DNA of 64,000 bases from Hymenobacter monticola (GCF_022811645.1 NZ_CP094534.1:1240001-1304000), one strand, 5' to 3'. Positions 16,599 to 25,873 are shown, counted from the first letter of the stretch. Numbers and translations are program-made. The notes: generated from the sequence alone by a model not told the origin.

Positions 16599-18110
16599 TT
16601 AGGTGGCATTGGTTGCCCGCGCCCGTTGCGGCCGCTCTACCAGGTACAGCGCGGCCAAGAATAGCGCCGTTAGGCCCGCGTGCCAGGCGTGGCGCGCCCA
16701 CCACCCCTGCGGGGAGATGAACCAGCCCAGCGCCACCAGCCCCACGGCAAACAGCAGCCACAGCCCCAGCCGCAACGCCGGATACGGCACCGGGAAATGC
16801 CGCTCGCCCAACCGCCAGCACAATATGGCCATCATAAAGTAGCAGGCCAGTGTGGCCAGGGCCGAACCCATGTAGCCCAGCACCGGAATCAGCAGGAAGT
16901 TGAGCACGATGGTGAGCACCGCGCCACCCGCGCCGATGTAGGTGCCGAAGTAAGTTTTATCCGTGAGTTTAAACCACACCGACAGATTGTAATACACGCC
17001 CAGAAACAGGTTAGCCAGCAACAGCACCGGCACCACGGCAATGCCCTGCAGGTACTCCGGACGCTTCAGAAATTGCCCGGCAATGTCTTCTACATTCAGG
17101 CTGATGCCCACGAAGATAACTGCACAGCACAGCGTAAACCACTTCAAAATGAGCGCGAACGTAGCCGGCGAGTTCTTCTCCGTGCTCTGCGAGAAGAAGA
17201 ACGGTTCGGCTGCGTAGCGGAAGGCCTGAATGACCAGCTGCATAAAGATGCTCAGCTTGTAGCACGCACCGTAGATGCCCACCGCCGTGAGGCTGCTCTG
17301 GCCCGGGTAGAAATTGTCGGGCAGCCACTTGGGCAGCAGAATGCGGTCCAGCGTCTCGTTCACCATGCCGGCCAGCCCCATCAGCATCAGCGGGAAGGCG
17401 TAGGCCAGCAGCGGCTTCAGGAAATCCAGGTTCAGCCGGAAGCGGAAGTCCAGCAGCTCACGGCCCAGCAGTAGCAGCGTGAGGCCGCTAGCCACCAAGT
17501 TGCTCAGAAACACGTAGCCTACGCCCGTCGTGGGGTCATACACCCGCGCCACCAGCGGCTGCAGGGCCGGCAGCCACTTGCCGCTCATCACGGCCGGGCA
17601 CAGCACGATGAAAAACAGGTTCAACGCCACGTTCACCACAATGCCGGCCAGCTTGATGCCGGCAAACTTGCGCGCTTTGTTTTCCAAACGCAGCCGGGCA
17701 AACGGGATGGCCGTCAGCGCATCGAGCCCCAGAATCAGCGCCACCCAATAAGCGTATTCATCGTGCCCCGGCGGAATCTCCAGCAGCGCCAGCAGCGGCC
17801 GCGCCAGCAGCATCAGCAGCACCGTGAGGCCTGCCGTGCTCAGCAGCAGCAGGCTTAGCACCCGGTCGTACAGGTCCTTGCGGTCGGTGCCCGGGCGGTT
17901 GGCGAAGCGGAAATACGTGGTTTCCATGCCGTAGGTAAACACCACGTTCAGAAACGACACGTAGGCGTACAGCCCCGTCACCACCCCGTATTCGGCCGCC
18001 GCAAACGCCGCCGTGTAAAACGGCACCAGCAGATAGGTGAGCACCCGGCCCACAATGCTGCTCACGCCATACACCGCCGTTTGCGAGGCCAGTCTTTTCG
18101 CTACACTCAT
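16599..18110 (-). CDS. Polysaccharide biosynthesis flippase (MATE/Wzx superfamily)
   Basis: A 503-residue inner-membrane protein with 12-14 predicted helices. It starts MSVAKRLASQTAVYGVSSIV, a typical polysaccharide-synthase (RfbX) opening. Such proteins move lipid-linked oligosaccharides across the cytoplasmic membrane. It heads the envelope block, 72 bases before dut. The substrate is unknown; the conserved neighbours suggest a core envelope function more than a variable O-antigen cluster. Confidence 0.9.
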   Translation of the reverse strand: MSVAKRLASQTAVYGVSSIVGRVLTYLLVPFYTAAFAAAEYGVVTGLYAYVSFLNVVFTYGMETTYFRFANRPGTDRKDLYDRVLSLLLLSTAGLTVLLMLLARPLLALLEIPPGHDEYAYWVALILGLDALTAIPFARLRLENKARKFAGIKLAGIVVNVALNLFFIVLCPAVMSGKWLPALQPLVARVYDPTTGVGYVFLSNLVASGLTLLLLGRELLDFRFRLNLDFLKPLLAYAFPLMLMGLAGMVNETLDRILLPKWLPDNFYPGQSSLTAVGIYGACYKLSIFMQLVIQAFRYAAEPFFFSQSTEKNSPATFALILKWFTLCCAVIFVGISLNVEDIAGQFLKRPEYLQGIAVVPVLLLANLFLGVYYNLSVWFKLTDKTYFGTYIGAGGAVLTIVLNFLLIPVLGYMGSALATLACYFMMAILCWRLGERHFPVPYPALRLGLWLLFAVGLVALGWFISPQGWWARHAWHAGLTALFLAALYLVERPQRARATNAT

Positions 18111-18117
18111 TTAGGGA

Positions 18118-18230
18118 ATGTTGAGTTTTGAGTGTTGAGGGTTGAATGAGTTGGTCATTAAGCGAAGTTGGCTAGCCTTGGCTCTGCTTTCTCCAAATAC
18201 TCAACATTCAAAACTCAACATTCAACCCTA
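18118..18230. repeat. Low-complexity intergenic palindrome (TTGAGTTTTGA type)
   Basis: ATGTTGAGTTTTGAGTGTTG near 18119-18138 is the near complement of the segment ending with CAAAACTCAACATTCAACCC near 18230. It fills the gap between the enoyl-CoA hydratase and flippase genes, both on the minus strand, and touches the stop of the first. Confidence 0.7.
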
Positions 18231-19019
18231 TTTACCAGTGAACACCGCCGCGCGCTTTTCTACAAACGCCGTGGTGCCCTCCTTGAAATCCTCGCTGTCG
18301 AAGGCCCGGCCGAACGCCTCGGCTTCGGCCTTGTAGCCGTCGGTGCCTTTGGCGTAGTGCGCGTTCACGCATTCCAGCGTCATACCCACGGCCAGCGGGG
18401 CCTTGCCCAGAATTTTGGTCAGCAGCTGCTGGCAGAAGGGCAGCAGCTCGGCCGGCGCCACCACGTGGTTCACCAGGCCGAGGCGCAGGGCCTCGTCGGC
18501 CTTCACCATATCGGCCGTCAGCAGCAACTCAATGGCCTTGCCCTTGCCGATGAGCTGGGGCAGGCGCTGCGTGCCACCGTAGCCAGGCAGCAAGCCCAGG
18601 TTCACCTCGGGCTGGCCGAAGCGGGCGTTGTCCGAAGCCACGCGCATGTGGCAGGCCATGGCCAGCTCGCAGCCGCCACCCAGCGCGAAGCCGTTCACGG
18701 CCGCCACCACCGGCTTGGTGCTTTCCTCGATGCGGCAGAACGCCTCCTGGCCCCGCTCCGAGGCGCGGGCCGCCTGCGCGGGCGTGAGGGCCGCCAGCTC
18801 GGCAATGTCGGCCCCAGCCACGAAGGCCTTGTCGCCGCTTCCGGTCAGAATGATGCCGCGCACGGCCACATCGTTCAGCGCCTGCTGCACGGCCGCGTCG
18901 ATGTCGGCAATGGTGGCCGCGTTCAGCGCATTGAGCTTGCTGGGGCGGTTGATAGTGAGGGTGAGGATGCCGCTGGCGGCGTCGAGGTCGTAAAGCAGGT
19001 TTTCGAACGAAGCAGACAT
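18228..19019 (-). CDS. Enoyl-CoA hydratase/isomerase family protein
   Basis: A 263-residue crotonase-fold enzyme starting at the ATG at 19019 (MSASFENLLYDL). The oxyanion-hole segments KAFVAGADIAEL and VNGFALGGGCELAMACH are present, as is FGQPEVNLGLLPGYGGTQRL. Both glutamates used for hydration, in GGCELA and QPEVNLG, are conserved, so 2-enoyl-CoA hydration in fatty-acid or short-chain acyl-CoA turnover is the best guess. It is a single gene. A TATCTTTG box lies 33 bases before the start. Confidence 0.92.
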   Translation of the reverse strand: MSASFENLLYDLDAASGILTLTINRPSKLNALNAATIADIDAAVQQALNDVAVRGIILTGSGDKAFVAGADIAELAALTPAQAARASERGQEAFCRIEESTKPVVAAVNGFALGGGCELAMACHMRVASDNARFGQPEVNLGLLPGYGGTQRLPQLIGKGKAIELLLTADMVKADEALRLGLVNHVVAPAELLPFCQQLLTKILGKAPLAVGMTLECVNAHYAKGTDGYKAEAEAFGRAFDSEDFKEGTTAFVEKRAAVFTGK

Positions 19020-19052
19020 AACGAAAAGAAGGCGGGTTTGACTTGGCCCCGC

Positions 19053-19060
19053 CAAAGATA
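19053..19060 (-). promoter_or_regulatory. -7 box of the enoyl-CoA hydratase promoter (TATCTTTG)
   Basis: An exact TAnnTTTG match on the minus strand, which supports the ATG at 19019 over starts further upstream. Confidence 0.5.
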
Positions 19061-19139
19061 GCGCCCCGGGCCGCTGGGGCTGGTCGGGCCAGCACCGGGG
19101 TTGAACGCCGTTTCACCCCAGCCGACCGAAATCAACCAC

Positions 19140-19167
19140 TTGTTACCGCCGGAAACATTCACCTTTG
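19140..19167 (+). promoter_or_regulatory. Candidate mscL promoter
   Basis: TTG at 19140-19142 and CACCTTTG at 19160-19167 are 17 bases apart; the -7 box has one mismatch to TAnnTTTG. The leader would be about 75 bases. Confidence 0.5.
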
Positions 19168-19249
19168 CCAATATAATGTCGCTATGTATTTGCTTTTAAA
19201 TAAGTAGCTTTAGCGCAAACTCTTTTTTCACCCTTCAATCCCTACTGCT

Positions 19250-19687
19250 ATGGGCTTCGTCTCCGAATTCAAAGAATTTATCTCCAAGGGCAACGTGCTC
19301 GACCTCGCGGTCGGTGTCATCATCGGCAGCGCGTTCGGCAAAATCGTGACCTCGCTCACCGACGACATCATCATGCCCGTGCTGAGCGTCTTCACCAGCG
19401 GCATCAACTTCAACGAGAAGTTCTTCACCCTTGACGGCAAGCACTACGACACCCTGAAAGCCGCCCAGGATGCCAAAGCCGCTACCATTGCCTACGGCAA
19501 CTTTATCAACGCTGTCATTTATTTCCTCATCATTGCCTTCGTTATCTTTTGGGTCGTGAAGGCCGCCAACAGCATCAAGAAGAAGCCGGTGGAAGTGACG
19601 GCCGCGCCCGCCACCCCGCCGCCCCCCACCACCGACCAGCAACTGCTCATGGAAATCCGTGACGCCCTGCGCACCGGCCGCGTTTAA
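19250..19687 (+). CDS. mscL: Large-conductance mechanosensitive channel
   Basis: A 145-residue inner-membrane channel that opens under membrane tension to release solutes during hypo-osmotic shock. The amino terminus MGFVSEFKEFISKGNVLDLA followed by VGVIIGSAFGKIVTSLTDD is the MscL signature for the S1 helix and pore-lining TM1. TM2 is near residues 85-105 (FINAVIYFLIIAFVIFWVVK). The periplasmic loop is somewhat long. A short basic and Pro-rich linker leads to the usual carboxy-terminal helix (LLMEIRDAL). It is a single gene with its own terminator. Confidence 0.97.
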   Translation: MGFVSEFKEFISKGNVLDLAVGVIIGSAFGKIVTSLTDDIIMPVLSVFTSGINFNEKFFTLDGKHYDTLKAAQDAKAATIAYGNFINAVIYFLIIAFVIFWVVKAANSIKKKPVEVTAAPATPPPPTTDQQLLMEIRDALRTGRV

Positions 19688-19715
19688 GAAAATCGGCCGT
19701 TCCACTCAACCAGAA

Positions 19716-19751
19716 AAAACCGCTGTCCACCGTGCTGTGGGCAGCGGTTTT
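19716..19751 (+). terminator. Intrinsic terminator of mscL
   Basis: AAAACCGCTG pairs with CAGCGGTTTT, and the inner CCAC pairs with GTGG. The stem is followed by T-rich sequence. Confidence 0.88.
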
Positions 19752-19927
19752 ATATTTTTAGCTCAAGTTTAGGTTTTAAACTTGGCCAGTAATTTGCCGA
19801 TTCAAAATAAGTTACGAACTTAGGCCCGACTTACGGCCGAATGTGCAAAATTGCATCATTCAGTGAACCACCCCTCGCTTCCAGCCGTTAAGTCGCAACC
19901 CTCCTCCACCCCTCCCCTTCACCTCAT

Positions 19928-20380
19928 ATGAAATTCTTCTTTGCTGCCGCCCTGCTCAGCGGGCTAAATTTCGGTGCAACGTCCGTTGCTCAGGCCCAAA
20001 CCGGCCCCGCTTTCCCCGCTTCCGGTAAAGGCAGCAGCGAAGCCAATGCCCGCAGCATCTCGGGCACCAACGCCATGGAACTGGCCCGCAACCAGCGCCG
20101 CGCCGCCATGACGCCCGAAGAAATCAAGCGCGACCAGCAGCTTGAGCTCCTCGAAGCCCGCACCGGCAACACCAGCTTCGGCGGCCGCAACGGTGGTCCC
20201 GAGCGCCAATTCGATTCCAACCGCAGCGGTGGCGGCTTTATGGTGAAGAAGTTCAAAGGCAAGGCTGGTTTCATGGAGCAGAAGCGTGGCCAGAGCCACC
20301 CCATCGGCGGCTCCAACCCGGCCGGCAAGCCCTTGGTGCACAAGCACAAGAACACCAAAAAGAAGTTCCTTTTCTTCTAG
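19928..20380 (+). CDS. Small hypothetical secreted protein
   Basis: A 150-residue protein with a signal peptide (FFAAALLSGLNFGATSVAQA). The mature part is hydrophilic and rich in Gly, Asn, Arg and Lys, ending in a very basic stretch (VHKHKNTKKKFLFF). No domain is recognised. A helical, charged segment (MELARNQRRAAMTPEEIKR) is the only regular element seen. The gene has a strong terminator directly after it and codon use like its neighbours, so it is likely to be real. Confidence 0.75.
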   Translation: MKFFFAAALLSGLNFGATSVAQAQTGPAFPASGKGSSEANARSISGTNAMELARNQRRAAMTPEEIKRDQQLELLEARTGNTSFGGRNGGPERQFDSNRSGGGFMVKKFKGKAGFMEQKRGQSHPIGGSNPAGKPLVHKHKNTKKKFLFF

Positions 20381-20399
20381 AAATCAATGGTTATAAATG

Positions 20400-20435
20400 A
20401 AAAGCCCTGACTGCTAATCCAGTCGGGGCTTTTCT
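20400..20435 (+). terminator. Intrinsic terminator of the small secreted protein gene
   Basis: AAAAGCCCTGACTG and CAGTCGGGGCTTTT form a 14-base stem with one wobble, ending in TTTTC. Confidence 0.9.
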
Positions 20436-20519
20436 TATGGTCATTGCTTGGCGCATTGAGTTTGCAACAGTAGCCCCTACCCAGCTAGCAACACCTGAGA
20501 CAGCAATTGCTACTAAAAC

Positions 20520-20552
20520 AAAGCCCCGGCTGCACAATGCAGCCGGGGCTTT
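20520..20552 (-). terminator. Intrinsic terminator of the rimP-nusA-infB operon
   Basis: A perfect 15-base stem AAAGCCCCGGCTGCA with a 3-base loop lies 25 bases past infB. On the minus strand it is followed by TGTTTTAG. Confidence 0.88.
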
Positions 20553-20576
20553 TCACCTTTGCAGGTTGCGCTTGCC

Positions 20577-23500
20577 TTACAGCGTGCGCTTGATTTCCTT
20601 TTCTTCGAAGCCTTCGATGTTGTCGCCTTCCTGCAGCTCGTTGAAGCCTTTGATGGATATACCGCACTCGTAGCCCTGGCGCACTTCGCTCACGTCGTCT
20701 TTGAAACGCTTGAGGTCCTGAATGTCGCCGGTGTGCAGCACGATGCCGTCGCGCACCACGCGCACCTTGGTTTTGCGGGTCATGGTGCCTTCCGTCATCA
20801 TACAGCCGGCAATGGTGCCCACTTTGGTGATGTTGAATACCTGACGTACCTCGGCGTTAGCCACTACCACTTCCTGCACCGTCGGGGCCAGCATGCCTTC
20901 CATGGCATCTTTCACCTCATTGATGGCGTTGTAAATGATGGAGTACAGGCGAATGTCAATCTGCTCGTTCTCAGCCAGCTTACGGGCGCTCTGCGAGGGA
21001 CGCACCTGGAAGCCGATGATAATGGCGTCGGAAGCCGAAGCCAGCAGCACGTCGCTTTCCGAAATGGCGCCCACCCCTTTCGAGAGGATATTCACCTTCA
21101 CTTCCGGCGTGCTCAGTTTGAGCAGCGAGTCGGAGAGTGCTTCCACCGAGCCGTCCACGTCGCCCTTCACCAAGATGTTGAGTTCCTTAAACGAACCGAT
21201 GGCCAAGCGGCGACCGATTTCGTCCAGCGTGATGTGCTTCTTGGTCCGGATGGTTTGCTCGCGGGCCAGCTGCAGGCGCTGCGTGGCGATTTCGCGGGCT
21301 TCGCGCTCCGTCTCCATCACCTGGAGACGGTCACCGGCCTGCGGGGCACCGGTCAGGCCAAGCACCTGCACCGGCGTAGCGGGCGGCGCGGTCTTCATCT
21401 TCTTGCCGCGGTGGTCGGTCATGGCCTTCACGCGGCCGAAGTGCGGGCCGGCCAGAATCACGTCGCCCACGTTCAGCGTACCGGTTTGCACCAGTACGGT
21501 AGTCACGTAGCCACGGCCTTTGTCCAGCGAGGCTTCGATTACGGTGCCGATAGCGCCGCGGTCGGGGTTGGCTTTCAGGTCGAGTAATTCGGCTTCGAGC
21601 AGCACCTTCTCGAGCAGGTCATCAATACCAATGCCCGATTTGGCCGAAACCTCCTGGCTCTGGTATTTGCCGCCCCATTCTTCCACCAAAATGTTAATCT
21701 GGGAAAGCTCCTCGCGGATTTTCTCGGGGTTGGCGGCCGGCTTGTCAATCTTGTTGAGGGCGATGATAATCGGTACCCCAGCAGCTTGCGCGTGGTTGAT
21801 GGCTTCCTTGGTCTGCGGCATCACCGAGTCGTCGGCCGCTACCACGATGATGGCGATGTCCGTCACCTTGGCACCACGGGCACGCATGGCCGTAAAGGCT
21901 TCGTGACCAGGCGTATCGAGAAAAGTGATGGGCTGGCCCGACTTGGTTTTCACCTCGTAGGCACCAATGTGCTGCGTGATGCCGCCGGCTTCGCCCTTAG
22001 CCACACTCGCGTCGCGGATGTAGTCAAGCAGCGACGTTTTGCCATGGTCGACGTGGCCCATGATGGTCACGATGGGAGCGCGCGGACGCAGGTCCTCTTC
22101 GGCATCGCCGGCGTCTACATCGATTTCCTCTTCCTCGGCCGATAGGAACTCCACGTCAAAGCCGAATTCGTCGGCAATCACGGTAATAGCTTCGGCGTCG
22201 AGGCGCTGGTTGATGGACACGAACATGCCCATGCCCAGGCACACCTTGATTACCTCGTTCACATTCACGTCCATCAGCGAGGCCAGGTCATTGGCCGAGA
22301 TGAATTCGGTGAGCTTGAGGGTCTTGGCGTCGAGCTCGTTCTGTGCGCGCAGGGCCTCGCGGTCCTCTGCAAGCATGCTGCGCTTGTCGCGGCGATACTT
22401 GGCGCGGTTGGCCTGGCCGGTGGCTTTGTTGCCGCCGAGCTTAGCCAGCGTGGCCTTAATCTGCTCCTGAATTTGCTTTTCAGCTTGTTCCGGCGTGAGA
22501 GCGGGCGCATTCGGACGCGGCGCCGACTGACCGGGGCGCTGACCGGGGCCGCCGGGACGGTTGCCGCCCTGGCCACCACCGGGGCGGTTGCCCTGGTAGC
22601 CACTACCCTGGCCGCCCTGACCACCGGCCGGACGGTTGCCCTGGTAACCAGGGCTGGGTGGTGACGTGGTGCTGCCGGGAGGGCCGGGCAGGCGCGTGCG
22701 CTTCTTCTGGCCGGGGCCGGCGGGCAAGCCACGCTTGCTCACGTCCGACGATGCAATGGGGCGGGGGCCACGGCCACCCGGTCCGCGCCGGTCATTATTA
22801 ATAGAAGACAAGTCGATTTTGCCGAGTACCGTGAGGCCTTTCAGCGTGTCCGACTTGGCCACAATGGTGCTGGTGTCTTCCGGTGCTGCAGGCGTTTCGG
22901 CCGGGGCAGGTGCCGCAGCAGCGGGCGCGGCGGGCGCAGCAGCTACTGGAGCAGCCGGGGCAGGCGCCGGTGACGGAGCTGCGGGCTGAGGAGCCGGAGC
23001 GGGTTCGGCTTTTGCAACCGGCTGCGGCGCTACCGGAGCAGCCGGAGCGGGAGCAGGTGCTTCCACTTTGGGCGTAGCGGGTGCGGGCGTTTCACCCTTT
23101 AGAGCAGCGGGGGCAGGAACCGGAGCGGCCGGGGCAGCGGCGGCCGGAACCGGGGCGGCAGCGGGCCGGGGCGGCACCACACGGCCTTTGCTGTCCAGCT
23201 CGATTTTACCCAGCACTTTCAGGCCGGGCGCCGAAGCAGGAGCTTGGGCAGCCGGCGTGGGGGCTGGTGCAGGCGCAGCGGGAGCGGCCGCCGGAGCAGC
23301 AGCTACCGGAGCAACGGGCGCAGCCGGCTTGGGTGCGGGGGCCGGGGTGGCCACCGGAGCCGGGCGCGGGGCCGGCGCGGGCGCTGGCTTGGGGGCCGCT
23401 TCGAGGTCGCTCTGGCGCTTGGCCTGAATGACTTTCTGCGCCTCCTGCCGGTCGTGGGCAGACGCAGCGAATTCTTTCTCAAGCGAAGCAACTTGCTCAC

Positions 23501-23630
23501 CAGTCAGTTTGGTGGTGGGCTTGTTCTCAACTTGTATGCCTTTTTTGGCCAGGGCCTCGACCACCCTGTCCATACCAATGTTCAGGTCTTTGGCCGCCTG
23601 TTGTAGCCGTTTCGGGGTTGCTTCCGCCAT
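20577..23630 (-). CDS. infB: Translation initiation factor IF-2
   Basis: A 1017-residue protein from the ATG at 23630 ([20 protein letters not shown]). IF-2 is the GTPase that brings fMet-tRNA to the 30S subunit and promotes subunit joining. An IF2-N domain at residues 1-60 is followed by about 300 residues of Ala/Pro-rich low complexity (80-370) and a Gly/Arg-rich stretch. The G domain begins at residue 525 with [15 protein letters not shown], then DTPGHEAF and NKIDKP, followed by domains 2, 3 and the fMet-tRNA-binding carboxy terminus. It is the last gene of rimP-nusA-infB. Starts upstream of 23630 lie before the TACCTTTG box and are unlikely. Confidence 0.97.
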   Translation of the reverse strand: MAEATPKRLQQAAKDLNIGMDRVVEALAKKGIQVENKPTTKLTGEQVASLEKEFAASAHDRQEAQKVIQAKRQSDLEAAPKPAPAPAPRPAPVATPAPAPKPAAPVAPVAAAPAAAPAAPAPAPTPAAQAPASAPGLKVLGKIELDSKGRVVPPRPAAAPVPAAAAPAAPVPAPAALKGETPAPATPKVEAPAPAPAAPVAPQPVAKAEPAPAPQPAAPSPAPAPAAPVAAAPAAPAAAAPAPAETPAAPEDTSTIVAKSDTLKGLTVLGKIDLSSINNDRRGPGGRGPRPIASSDVSKRGLPAGPGQKKRTRLPGPPGSTTSPPSPGYQGNRPAGGQGGQGSGYQGNRPGGGQGGNRPGGPGQRPGQSAPRPNAPALTPEQAEKQIQEQIKATLAKLGGNKATGQANRAKYRRDKRSMLAEDREALRAQNELDAKTLKLTEFISANDLASLMDVNVNEVIKVCLGMGMFVSINQRLDAEAITVIADEFGFDVEFLSAEEEEIDVDAGDAEEDLRPRAPIVTIMGHVDHGKTSLLDYIRDASVAKGEAGGITQHIGAYEVKTKSGQPITFLDTPGHEAFTAMRARGAKVTDIAIIVVAADDSVMPQTKEAINHAQAAGVPIIIALNKIDKPAANPEKIREELSQINILVEEWGGKYQSQEVSAKSGIGIDDLLEKVLLEAELLDLKANPDRGAIGTVIEASLDKGRGYVTTVLVQTGTLNVGDVILAGPHFGRVKAMTDHRGKKMKTAPPATPVQVLGLTGAPQAGDRLQVMETEREAREIATQRLQLAREQTIRTKKHITLDEIGRRLAIGSFKELNILVKGDVDGSVEALSDSLLKLSTPEVKVNILSKGVGAISESDVLLASASDAIIIGFQVRPSQSARKLAENEQIDIRLYSIIYNAINEVKDAMEGMLAPTVQEVVVANAEVRQVFNITKVGTIAGCMMTEGTMTRKTKVRVVRDGIVLHTGDIQDLKRFKDDVSEVRQGYECGISIKGFNELQEGDNIEGFEEKEIKRTL

Positions 23631-23666
23631 TCTATCTGTTACTCGCGTACGATACGCTTCTAAGTG

Positions 23667-23674
23667 CAAAGGTA
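23667..23674 (-). promoter_or_regulatory. -7 box of an internal promoter for infB (TACCTTTG)
   Basis: An exact TAnnTTTG match on the minus strand, 36 bases before the infB start. It suggests that infB can be transcribed apart from rimP-nusA. No TTG lies at the ideal -33 distance. Confidence 0.5.
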
Positions 23675-23688
23675 TTACATTAAATCTT

Positions 23689-23726
23689 GCCAGCAGGGGG
23701 CAAATCGTACCTGCTGGCACGATTTG
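23689..23726 (-). promoter_or_regulatory. Interleaved inverted repeats between nusA and infB
   Basis: GCCAGCAGG (23689-23697) pairs with CCTGCTGGC (23710-23718), and CAAATCGT (23701-23708) pairs with ACGATTTG (23719-23726). The order A-B-A'-B' means the two stems cross, so RNA could form either hairpin, or a tight pseudoknot. It sits in the nusA-infB spacer just upstream of the infB -7 box. There is no T run, so it is not a plain terminator. Confidence 0.6.
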
Positions 23727-23755
23727 TTACCCTTGCCGTACCGGCCGCGCGGCCG

Positions 23756-25198
23756 TCATTGGGCTGGCTCGGCGGGAGAGCCTGCGCCCGCTTCCTCAGT
23801 CGTTGCTTCGTTTTCGGTGTTCAGCACCGAGTGTTCGGCCGCCGTAGCGGTGGCCGAAGCGTGCGTTACGGCAGCTTCCTCGTTGGCATTATCGCCCGTT
23901 TTACCGGCGGCAACGCGGTTTTTGGCCGCTTCCAGGGTGCTGTCGTCGAGGTCCTCGTCGTCGGCAAATTCCTGACGGATGATGCGGTACACGTCGTCCA
24001 CCATTTCTTCTTCGAGCTCCGTGCGGCGCACGATGTCGTCTTTCTTCACCGCCAATACGGCGCGACCGGTATCGAGGCCAATTTTCTTGAGCTCGGCCAG
24101 TACCCAGGGTTCGATTTCGTCCTGGAATTCGTCCAGCGAGATGTCTTCCTCGTAGTCGGTGGCTTCGCGGAACACGTCGATTTCCATGCCTACGAGGCGG
24201 CTGGCCAGCTTGATGTTGGCGCCGCCGCGGCCGATGGCCAGGCTCACCTGGTCGGGCTTCATGAATACGGAAACCCGGCCGTTTTCCTGGTTTATCTTCA
24301 TAGAACCCACCTTGGCCGGCGATAGTGCCCGCGCAATATAGAGTTCCAGATTATCGGTGTAGTTGATGATGTCGATGTTCTCGTTTTCGAGCTCGCGCAC
24401 CACCGGGTGGATGCGGCTGCCCTTCATGCCCACGCAGGCACCCACGGGGTCGATGCGCTCGTCATAGCTTTCTACGGCCACTTTGGCGCGCTCGCCGGGC
24501 TCGCGCACCACGTTTTTGATGGTGATGAGGCCGTCGTAAATCTCGGGCACTTCCAGTTCAAACAAGCGCTCTAAGAAAGCCGGCGCGGCGCGCGAAAGAA
24601 TGATTTTCGGCGTGCCGTTGATGACTTCCACGCGGTGCACCACGGCGCGCACGGTGTCGCCCTTGCGGAACCGGTCCTTGGGGATTTGCTCGCCTTTCGG
24701 CATCACCAGCTCGTTGTCGTCTTTGTCCATGATGAGGGCCTCGCGGCTCCACACTTGGTACACTTCGCCGGTCACGATTTCGCCCACCTGGTCCTTGTAT
24801 TTCTGGTACAGGTTGTCGCGCTCCAGGTCCTTCACGCGCTGAATCAGCGTCTGGCGGGCCATGAGCACGGCGCGACGGCCGAAATCCTCCAGCTTCACGC
24901 CTTCGGCCACGGATTCGCCTACTTCGAAGTCGGGCTCGATTTTCTGGGCTTCGGACAGCGGAATTTTGTCGTGGTCCCAGATATCCTCCGAGTTGTCGTC
25001 CACGATTTCGCGGTTGCGCCAGATTTCGAGGTCGCCGTTGTCGGGGTTGATGATGACGTCGAAGTTTTCGTCCTGGTCGTACTTCTTCCGAATCATGGTG
25101 CGAAACACGTCGTCCAGGATGCTCATCATCGTGGGCCGGTCGATGTTTTTGCTCCGGGCAAATTCGCCGAAGGATTCAATGAGTTCGTGGCTGTTCAT
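23756..25198 (-). CDS. nusA: Transcription termination/antitermination factor NusA
   Basis: A 480-residue protein that binds RNA polymerase and controls pausing, intrinsic termination and antitermination. The amino-terminal polymerase-binding domain is at about 1-130 (starting MNSHELIESFGEFARSKNI), then S1 (about 130-205), and two KH domains to about 345 (VGACVGMKGSRIHPVVREL and LAIGRGGANIKLA carry the GxxG loops). The tail is acidic to residue 435 and then low complexity, longer than in many relatives. It lies between rimP and infB, the order found across bacteria. Confidence 0.97.
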   Translation of the reverse strand: MNSHELIESFGEFARSKNIDRPTMMSILDDVFRTMIRKKYDQDENFDVIINPDNGDLEIWRNREIVDDNSEDIWDHDKIPLSEAQKIEPDFEVGESVAEGVKLEDFGRRAVLMARQTLIQRVKDLERDNLYQKYKDQVGEIVTGEVYQVWSREALIMDKDDNELVMPKGEQIPKDRFRKGDTVRAVVHRVEVINGTPKIILSRAAPAFLERLFELEVPEIYDGLITIKNVVREPGERAKVAVESYDERIDPVGACVGMKGSRIHPVVRELENENIDIINYTDNLELYIARALSPAKVGSMKINQENGRVSVFMKPDQVSLAIGRGGANIKLASRLVGMEIDVFREATDYEEDISLDEFQDEIEPWVLAELKKIGLDTGRAVLAVKKDDIVRRTELEEEMVDDVYRIIRQEFADDEDLDDSTLEAAKNRVAAGKTGDNANEEAAVTHASATATAAEHSVLNTENEATTEEAGAGSPAEPAQ

Positions 25199-25204
25199 TT
25201 TTTG

Positions 25205-25292
25205 AGCTGTTAGCTAATAGCTGTTGGCTAGTAGCTTTTTTTGAATGGAACAGAACGTCAGCTAACAGCTAGAGGCTATCAGCTAACAGCTT
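25205..25292. repeat. Intergenic palindrome built from AGCTGTTAGCTAATAGC-like units
   Basis: AGCTGTTAGCTAATAGC at 25205 is the complement of the right arm ending GCTATCAGCTAACAGCT near 25291. Within each arm the unit AGCTAACAGCT is repeated. It fills nearly the whole rimP-nusA gap, so it should be transcribed within the operon. It has no match elsewhere in the window. Confidence 0.75.
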
Positions 25293-25295
25293 AAA

Positions 25296-25766
25296 TTACT
25301 TAAAGGAAATAACAACCTTGGCTTCCTTAATGTCCCCGAAGGAATAAAAAGCGGCGGGCAGGGTGGTTTTCTTGGTTTTTTGCTTGATGACTTCTTCGAT
25401 TTCGACGCCCTCGGGCGTAGCGGCGGTGAGGGTGCCGGTTTTCTCGGTGCCGTCGTTCAGCTTCAGGGCCAGCGAGCGGCCGATGTGGCGTGCGTACTGG
25501 CGCGGGTCGATGAGAGGCTGGTCGGCGCCGGGGCTGGTGACTTCGAGCGAGTAGGCCGACTCTTCGCCGTAGTGCTCGTCGATGCGGCGGGCCAGGCGGC
25601 GGCTGATGGTGGCGCACTCGTTGATACCCAGGCCGGTGGGACCGTCGAGGATGACGGTGACTTTGGGCAGCACCGAATCGGAAACGGTGAGGCCCACGAG
25701 AAACAGCTCCTGGTCGCCCATGGCGTCGTGGAGCATTTCCAGCAGCAGGTTACGGTCGAAACGCAT
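25296..25766 (-). CDS. rimP: Ribosome maturation factor RimP
   Basis: A 156-residue protein from the ATG at 25766 (MRFDRNLLLEML). RimP is needed for late maturation of the 30S subunit. The amino-terminal alpha/beta domain shows TVILDGPTGLGINECATISRRL and SLEVTSPGADQPL, which are family signatures, and an SH3-like carboxy domain follows (LALKLNDGTEKTGTL). Length is normal. It is the first gene of the operon, with a clear promoter and a terminator-like hairpin in its leader. Confidence 0.95.
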   Translation of the reverse strand: MRFDRNLLLEMLHDAMGDQELFLVGLTVSDSVLPKVTVILDGPTGLGINECATISRRLARRIDEHYGEESAYSLEVTSPGADQPLIDPRQYARHIGRSLALKLNDGTEKTGTLTAATPEGVEIEEVIKQKTKKTTLPAAFYSFGDIKEAKVVISFK

Positions 25767-25786
25767 AGAATTTGAAACAAGCGGGC

Positions 25787-25817
25787 AAAAAAAGAGGGGA
25801 CTGCGCGTCCCCTCTTT
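25787..25817 (-). terminator. Intrinsic terminator in the rimP leader, candidate attenuator
   Basis: On the minus strand AAAGAGGGGAC and GTCCCCTCTTT form a perfect 11-base stem with a 5-base loop, running straight into seven T. It ends 20 bases before the rimP start and begins about 20 bases after the predicted transcription start. No minus-strand gene lies upstream, because the next gene at 26050 is divergent, so it can only act on the rimP transcript itself. Confidence 0.85.
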
Positions 25818-25842
25818 ATCAGATTGAATACCAACTTCGGGG

Positions 25843-25873
25843 CAAAGGTACGACAATGCGGGGCGGAAAGCAA
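25843..25873 (-). promoter_or_regulatory. Promoter of the rimP-nusA-infB operon
   Basis: On the minus strand TTG (25873-25871) and TACCTTTG (25850-25843) are spaced by 20 bases, a full match to the TTG-N17-23-TAnnTTTG consensus. The leader is about 70 bases and holds the hairpin at 25787-25817. Confidence 0.78.
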
